A DNA stretch of 64,000 nucleotides from Bacteriovorax sp. PP10 (GTDB taxonomy: Bacteria > Bdellovibrionota > Bacteriovoracia > Bacteriovoracales > Bacteriovoracaceae), in the NCBI RefSeq assembly GCF_035013165.1, contig NZ_JAYGJQ010000001.1, positions 1,922,001 through 1,986,000 of the forward strand, read 5' to 3'. Positions 60,769 to 64,000 of this stretch are shown here, in pieces. The position numbers and the translations under genes are program-made. Below the pieces are notes generated by a model, which was not told where the DNA came from, ran no database searches, and saw only the letters and a program-made list of their open reading frames with translations. Position 1 is the stretch's first letter; each line of letters starts with the position of its first letter.

Positions 60769-61243
60769 AGCAATGTTAGACCTTACTACTCATTCAAATG
60801 GGAATCCGGTAAGATTACAAGAAATTTCAACAAGACAGAACATCAGTCTTCACTACTTAGAACAACTTTTTAGAAAGCTAAGAAATGGTCAAGCAGTTAA
60901 GTCGGTTCGTGGTCCAGGTGGCGGGTATGTACTTGCTAGAAACCAAGACCAGATCACAATTAAAGACGTATTAGACTGTGTTGGTGAAAACATCAACCCT
61001 GCTCGTGATATCGTTGGATCAGAAGCTGAAGCAGCGAACTCTCTTGAGTTCCACCTGTCGAAGAACTACTTCATGAACCTTGGGATTATCATGAAAGAAT
61101 ATCTTGCAACAACTTCACTTGGTGATCTTGTTCGTAAGACAAAAGAAACTGAAGCTGAAGCTGGAATTGGCGCTTCATCTACTGACTCAGCTGGAATTAT
61201 GACTTCAGCGATCAGAAATCCGATTGGAGAGATCAATCAGTAA
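60734..61243 (+). CDS. Rrf2/IscR-family regulator lacking Fe-S cysteines
   Basis: The N-terminal winged helix MRLTSKGRYAVRAMLDL, ISLHYLEQLFRKLR and SVRGPGGGYVLAR is nearly that of IscR. The three Cys that hold the [2Fe-2S] cluster in IscR (at about 92, 98 and 104) are absent; the corresponding region reads ENINPARDIVGSEAEAAN. Only one Cys (LDCVG) is present. The protein has 169 residues, with an Ala/Ser-rich tail. It probably binds DNA without a cluster or responds to another signal, like CymR. AGGA before the ATG supports the start. The desulfurase gene starts inside its 3' end. Confidence 0.9.
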   Translation: MRLTSKGRYAVRAMLDLTTHSNGNPVRLQEISTRQNISLHYLEQLFRKLRNGQAVKSVRGPGGGYVLARNQDQITIKDVLDCVGENINPARDIVGSEAEAANSLEFHLSKNYFMNLGIIMKEYLATTSLGDLVRKTKETEAEAGIGASSTDSAGIMTSAIRNPIGEINQ

Positions 61244-62396
61244 TCGTTTCTATTTTGACTACAATGCAACGTCCCCGCTAGCGAAGAGAGTTACAGATTA
61301 TCTTCATAGCGGGGATTTTCTTTTTGGGAACCCGGCGTCCCTTCATGCTTCAGGCAAGAAATCAAAAAAGCACATCAATGAGACTATTGAGTACCTCTTT
61401 CAGTTGTTTAATTTAAAAACGGACACTCATAAATTATTTTTTCACTCAGGAGCTTCTGAGGGAATCAATTCTATTTTTAAAGGGCTCGCTTTTAAATTTT
61501 TCAAAGAAAAGAAAAAGGTTAGTTTCTTTTTTTCTGAAGTCGATCACGCGTGCGTGGTTCAGCTAAAAGAAGATTTAGAACTGCTTGGTCATAAAGTGAT
61601 TTTTTTTCCTGTGGATAAAAACGGACTCTTCGATCAAATTGAATTAACAAAAAGTATTTTGAACGAAACCAGCGAAGGGCGTGAGTCGTATGTAAATTAC
61701 ACTCTCATCAACAATGAAACTGGTGTGATATGGCCGCTTCAATGGGCCGAAGAAATCAAAAAACAAACTCAGGCCTTCATTCACGTAGATGCTGTTCAGT
61801 TAGTCGGTAAGATGGCCAACTGGGATATGCTTTCTCCTGAGCTTGATGCCTATACTTTTTCCGGCCATAAATTTGGTGCGCTTAAAGGAATTGGTTTTTC
61901 TTTCGTTAGTAATGACATTGAATTTTCTCCACTGATCGTCGGTGGCACTCAACAAGACGGCCTTCGTGCCGGAACTGAGAATGCTTTAGGCGTTTATTCT
62001 ATTAAGCTTGCTCTTCACGATATGAAAGAACAATTTGTAGCGTCTGAAGTGGGCGTAGCAAAGGATGAAATAGAAGAGGCCTTGGTTGAGTTCCTTGGAG
62101 ACAAGGGAGAGGTTGTGGCACGTGCTGCGCCTTTTAGAAATCTCAATACTATTTTCTTAGTTATCTACGGACAAAAAGCAGAAACACTAAGTGCAAAATT
62201 CGATATGATGGGCGTGGATCTTTCTACGGGGTCAGCTTGTTCGTCAGGGATTATTAAAGAGAACCGAGTGTTGATGGCGATGGGGTATTCTTATGAGAAC
62301 TCCAGGTCTTCCATTCGCTTGTCGTTTTCTCCATTGATGAAGAAGTCGGATGTTGCCGGTTACGTTGAAAAAATAAAATCTATTTTAGCTAAATAA
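61224..62396 (+). CDS. Cysteine desulfurase (NifS/IscS-like)
   Basis: This PLP enzyme releases sulfur from cysteine for Fe-S or thio-cofactor assembly. The 390-residue protein starts with TTG 61224, which overlaps the regulator by 20 bases; RFYFDYNATSPLA follows directly, as expected for the family's N-terminus. PLP Lys is in TFSGHKFGALKG, the catalytic Cys in GSACSSGIIKENRVL, and HVDAVQ and the NNETG motif are present. It is IscS/NifS (class I) like. No iscU, hscBA or fdx follows; a terminator does. Confidence 0.92.
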   Translation: MERSISNRFYFDYNATSPLAKRVTDYLHSGDFLFGNPASLHASGKKSKKHINETIEYLFQLFNLKTDTHKLFFHSGASEGINSIFKGLAFKFFKEKKKVSFFFSEVDHACVVQLKEDLELLGHKVIFFPVDKNGLFDQIELTKSILNETSEGRESYVNYTLINNETGVIWPLQWAEEIKKQTQAFIHVDAVQLVGKMANWDMLSPELDAYTFSGHKFGALKGIGFSFVSNDIEFSPLIVGGTQQDGLRAGTENALGVYSIKLALHDMKEQFVASEVGVAKDEIEEALVEFLGDKGEVVARAAPFRNLNTIFLVIYGQKAETLSAKFDMMGVDLSTGSACSSGIIKENRVLMAMGYSYENSRSSIRLSFSPLMKKSDVAGYVEKIKSILAK

Positions 62397-62397
62397 A

Positions 62398-62425
62398 AAA
62401 ATGCAGCCGAAGCTGCATTTTTACT
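62398..62425 (+). terminator. Intrinsic terminator after the cysteine desulfurase gene
   Basis: ATGCAGC (62401-62407) and GCTGCAT (62412-62418) with a CGAA loop, flanked by A and T tracts. It may work on both strands, also for the convergent BI-1 gene. Confidence 0.9.
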
Positions 62426-62495
62426 ATTTTTGAATATGTAGCGAGATGAACTTTTTTTTAAGAGTTTATTTAGCCATCGAAGGACGCGCTTCTAA

Positions 62496-63215
62496 CTAGC
62501 GACGTCTATCACCAGTAAATCTTAAAATAATAAGAAACAAGTTAATGAAGTCTAAATACAATGTAAGCGCACCAATCACAGTTAACTTAGATCTCTCTTC
62601 ATCACTGTAAGCATGCTGCCCCATTAATTTAATCTTCTGAGTATCGTAAGCAGTTAATCCAGCAAAGATTAAAAGCCCAACTAAGCTAAACACTAACCCA
62701 GCAGCTCCACCCATCATTGATGGAAAGAAAATTGATAGAAGTGAATAACCAATTAATCCAAATAATCCCATTGAACAAAATGTTCCAACCGGCCCCAGAT
62801 CTTTTTTAGTGATAAAACCAAAAGCTGAAAGACCCGCAAACCCACAAGCAGTTGTGAAGAATGCTGATTGAATACTAGCTTGAGTGTAGATTAAAAAAAT
62901 TGTTGAGAACGTTACACCTGTTAATGCAGAGTAAAGCATAAACAGACCAAGTGCCATTGCTGCCGTCATTCTGTTGATCATGGCAGATAAACCAATAACC
63001 ACACCAAATTGAGCAATAATTAAAACCCAAAACAATCCTCTGTTCGTTGCGATTGTTGTCGCAAGAGCTTCGTTTGTTCCGATATATGTAGAGATACCTG
63101 CAGTAAGAAGAACACCAATGCTCATCCATTGATAAACTCTTGTCATGAATCCCGCTTGAACTTCAGTGCGTGATCCAACATCTAAACTAGAATATTTTCT
63201 TTGATTACTTTCCAT
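62496..63215 (-). CDS. Bax inhibitor-1 / YccA family membrane protein
   Basis: The 239-residue protein has about seven transmembrane helices: after a charged N-terminus come VYQWMSIGVLLTAGISTYIG, LFWVLIIAQFGVVIGLSAM, further helices, and the family's C-terminal FAGLTAYDTQKIK and LYLDFINLFLIILR. In bacteria members modulate FtsH or ion leak. The YDTQ and LDFIN motifs identify it. It lies after the desulfurase gene in convergent orientation, and 37 bases separate its start from the small ORF. Confidence 0.92.
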   Translation of the reverse strand: MESNQRKYSSLDVGSRTEVQAGFMTRVYQWMSIGVLLTAGISTYIGTNEALATTIATNRGLFWVLIIAQFGVVIGLSAMINRMTAAMALGLFMLYSALTGVTFSTIFLIYTQASIQSAFFTTACGFAGLSAFGFITKKDLGPVGTFCSMGLFGLIGYSLLSIFFPSMMGGAAGLVFSLVGLLIFAGLTAYDTQKIKLMGQHAYSDEERSKLTVIGALTLYLDFINLFLIILRFTGDRRR

Positions 63216-63252
63216 AAAACCATCCTTAAAAAGTAGTATGGAAATTATACTC

Positions 63253-63405
63253 CTAAAAATTCTTGATACGAAGCTTTTTTAAGTCCTCTAAGTTCTCAAG
63301 ATTGGACTTTTGGCGCATCTCAAGCAAGATCCAGGTTTCCTTAGAATCATGTTTTGAGATTCGCATAAAAAAATTTGCTAAAAGATTGTTAAGATATGTC
63401 CACAT
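63253..63405 (-). CDS. Small protein (50 residues), unrecognised
   Basis: A clean short ORF: ATG 63405 with GGGAG seven bases upstream (63413-63417), encoding MWTYLNNLLANFFMRISK and then a charged helix (LEMRQKSNLENLEDLKKLR). It may be amphipathic and membrane-associated at its N-terminus. It lies 37 bases upstream of the BI-1 gene start on the same strand, so both may be co-transcribed. There is no known family in my recognition. Confidence 0.5.
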   Translation of the reverse strand: MWTYLNNLLANFFMRISKHDSKETWILLEMRQKSNLENLEDLKKLRIKNF

Positions 63406-63506
63406 TGTAGTTCTCCCATGAATTACCTTTGAATTGATCAGAATGTAATGGAATGGGAGAGCTACTTCCAGTTAGGAAATGGTTAATGTTTGATTGAGAT
63501 TATTTT

Positions 63507-64000
63507 TTAGAAATCGCCTTTTAGAATCGGCAAGATCTCTTTAATACCATAAGCAATCATTTCAATCGACATTGATAAAAGAATTAAACCCATAATTCGA
63601 GTCATTACGTTCAGACCGATCTGGCCAAGTTTTTCACCGATTTTTTCTGCGTACATTAAAATGAATTTAATGCAAAAACCGACAATTAAAATCATCAATA
63701 TACCAGCAATCCAGTGAGCAGGAGTCGTGAAGTTTTTTGCATGAATGATAGATGTTGAAATCGCACCTGGCCCCGATAGAAGAGGAATGGCCAGAGGAAT
63801 GATTCCCAACTCTCTCTCAAAATCTATTGATTCCATTTCTTCGCTGTTAATTTTTGAATTTGATTGCTGGCCGGAAATCATACTGAAGGCGGTGGTTGTT
63901 AAAAGGAATCCACCGGCGATAGTAAATGATGCGATTGAGATACCAAAAAAATTAAGAACATATTGTCCAACAATCAAACTGATTAAGATTGTCACAGTTA
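63507..64000 (-). CDS. MarC-family inner-membrane protein (5' end cut by the window)
   Basis: About 164 C-terminal residues are visible, with four to five transmembrane helices. GQYVLNFFGISIASFTIAGG, the LGIIPLAIPLLSGPGAIST motif and the final GLNVMTRIMGLILLSMSIEM helix are typical of MarC/UPF0056. The family is about 200-220 residues, so the first helix is missing; a GTG at 63993-63995 exists but the frame stays open to the edge. The function of MarC is unsettled; it is not a confirmed antibiotic-resistance protein. The small ORF lies about 100 bases downstream. Confidence 0.88.
   Translation of the reverse strand, partial: TVTILISLIVGQYVLNFFGISIASFTIAGGFLLTTTAFSMISGQQSNSKINSEEMESIDFERELGIIPLAIPLLSGPGAISTSIIHAKNFTTPAHWIAGILMILIVGFCIKFILMYAEKIGEKLGQIGLNVMTRIMGLILLSMSIEMIAYGIKEILPILKGDF

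Noticed and set aside
1-64000. CRISPR array, prophage, insertion sequence, rRNA or tRNA gene
   Set aside because: I saw no spaced direct repeats, transposase, phage structural gene or cloverleaf-like segment in any gap; the one recombinase-like gene has no attached element.

Overview
The window is AT-rich, densely coding Gram-negative chromosome with no rRNA, tRNA, IS element, prophage or CRISPR array. Inference: a Bdellovibrionota bacterium, most like the Bacteriovorax/Peredibacter side. The basis is a TIGR02147-type regulator, a bacterial deoxyhypusine-synthase-like gene next to speA, many unrecognised lipoproteins and secreted proteins, two outer-membrane barrel candidates, and the AT-rich base composition. 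No marker gene allows firm placement.

Layout. 1-1753 (+): tail of an unknown gene, then infC (apparently with an AUU start), rpmI and rplT, closed by a bidirectional terminator. 1850-7874: mostly minus strand; a matrixin-like lipoprotease, a transaldolase-family gene, ketopantoate reductase, an unknown lipoprotein and a tyrosine-recombinase homologue lacking several catalytic residues. One plus-strand secreted coiled-coil protein lies among them. 8041-16316: rnc, era and der, followed after a small insertion (two duplicated response regulators and two barrel genes) by YfgM-like and BamB-like genes. This recalls the enterobacterial yfgM-bamB-der cluster. Der carries an acidic insertion of about 150 residues.

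16403-26505 (-): a lipoprotein; the polyamine operon speA plus DHS-like; then a chain of tightly packed genes, znuA-znuC-znuB, thioesterase, ABC1 kinase, secreted protein and EEP phosphatase. 26556-35458 (-): a 1733-residue Cys-containing lipoprotein, a 752-residue secreted coiled-coil protein and a dihydrouridine synthase. 35495-42854 (+): HAD phosphatase, ffh-rpsP-khpA, a response regulator, a MurQ/GCKR-like SIS protein, and a secreted protein coupled to a di-haem cytochrome c. 42858-43605 (-): tatA and queF.

43677-46097 (+) encodes one polypeptide with a complete ferrochelatase followed by a complete MFS transporter, the most striking gene in the window. 46104-54172: a glyoxalase, small secreted proteins, a TIGR02147 regulator divergent from a secreted protein, a metallo-beta-lactamase hydrolase, bfr/bfd iron storage, a periplasmic phospholipase D-family enzyme, and a RimK-like ligase divergent from an M14 carboxypeptidase. 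54273-62396 (+): a PilZ-GAF-AAA-Fis regulator lacking GAFTGA, the c-di-AMP/cell-wall cluster cdaA-cdaR-glmM, pdxJ, tsaE, and an Rrf2/IscR-like regulator without cluster cysteines overlapping a cysteine desulfurase. 62496-64000 (-): a Bax-inhibitor-1 membrane protein, a 50-residue ORF and a truncated MarC-family gene.
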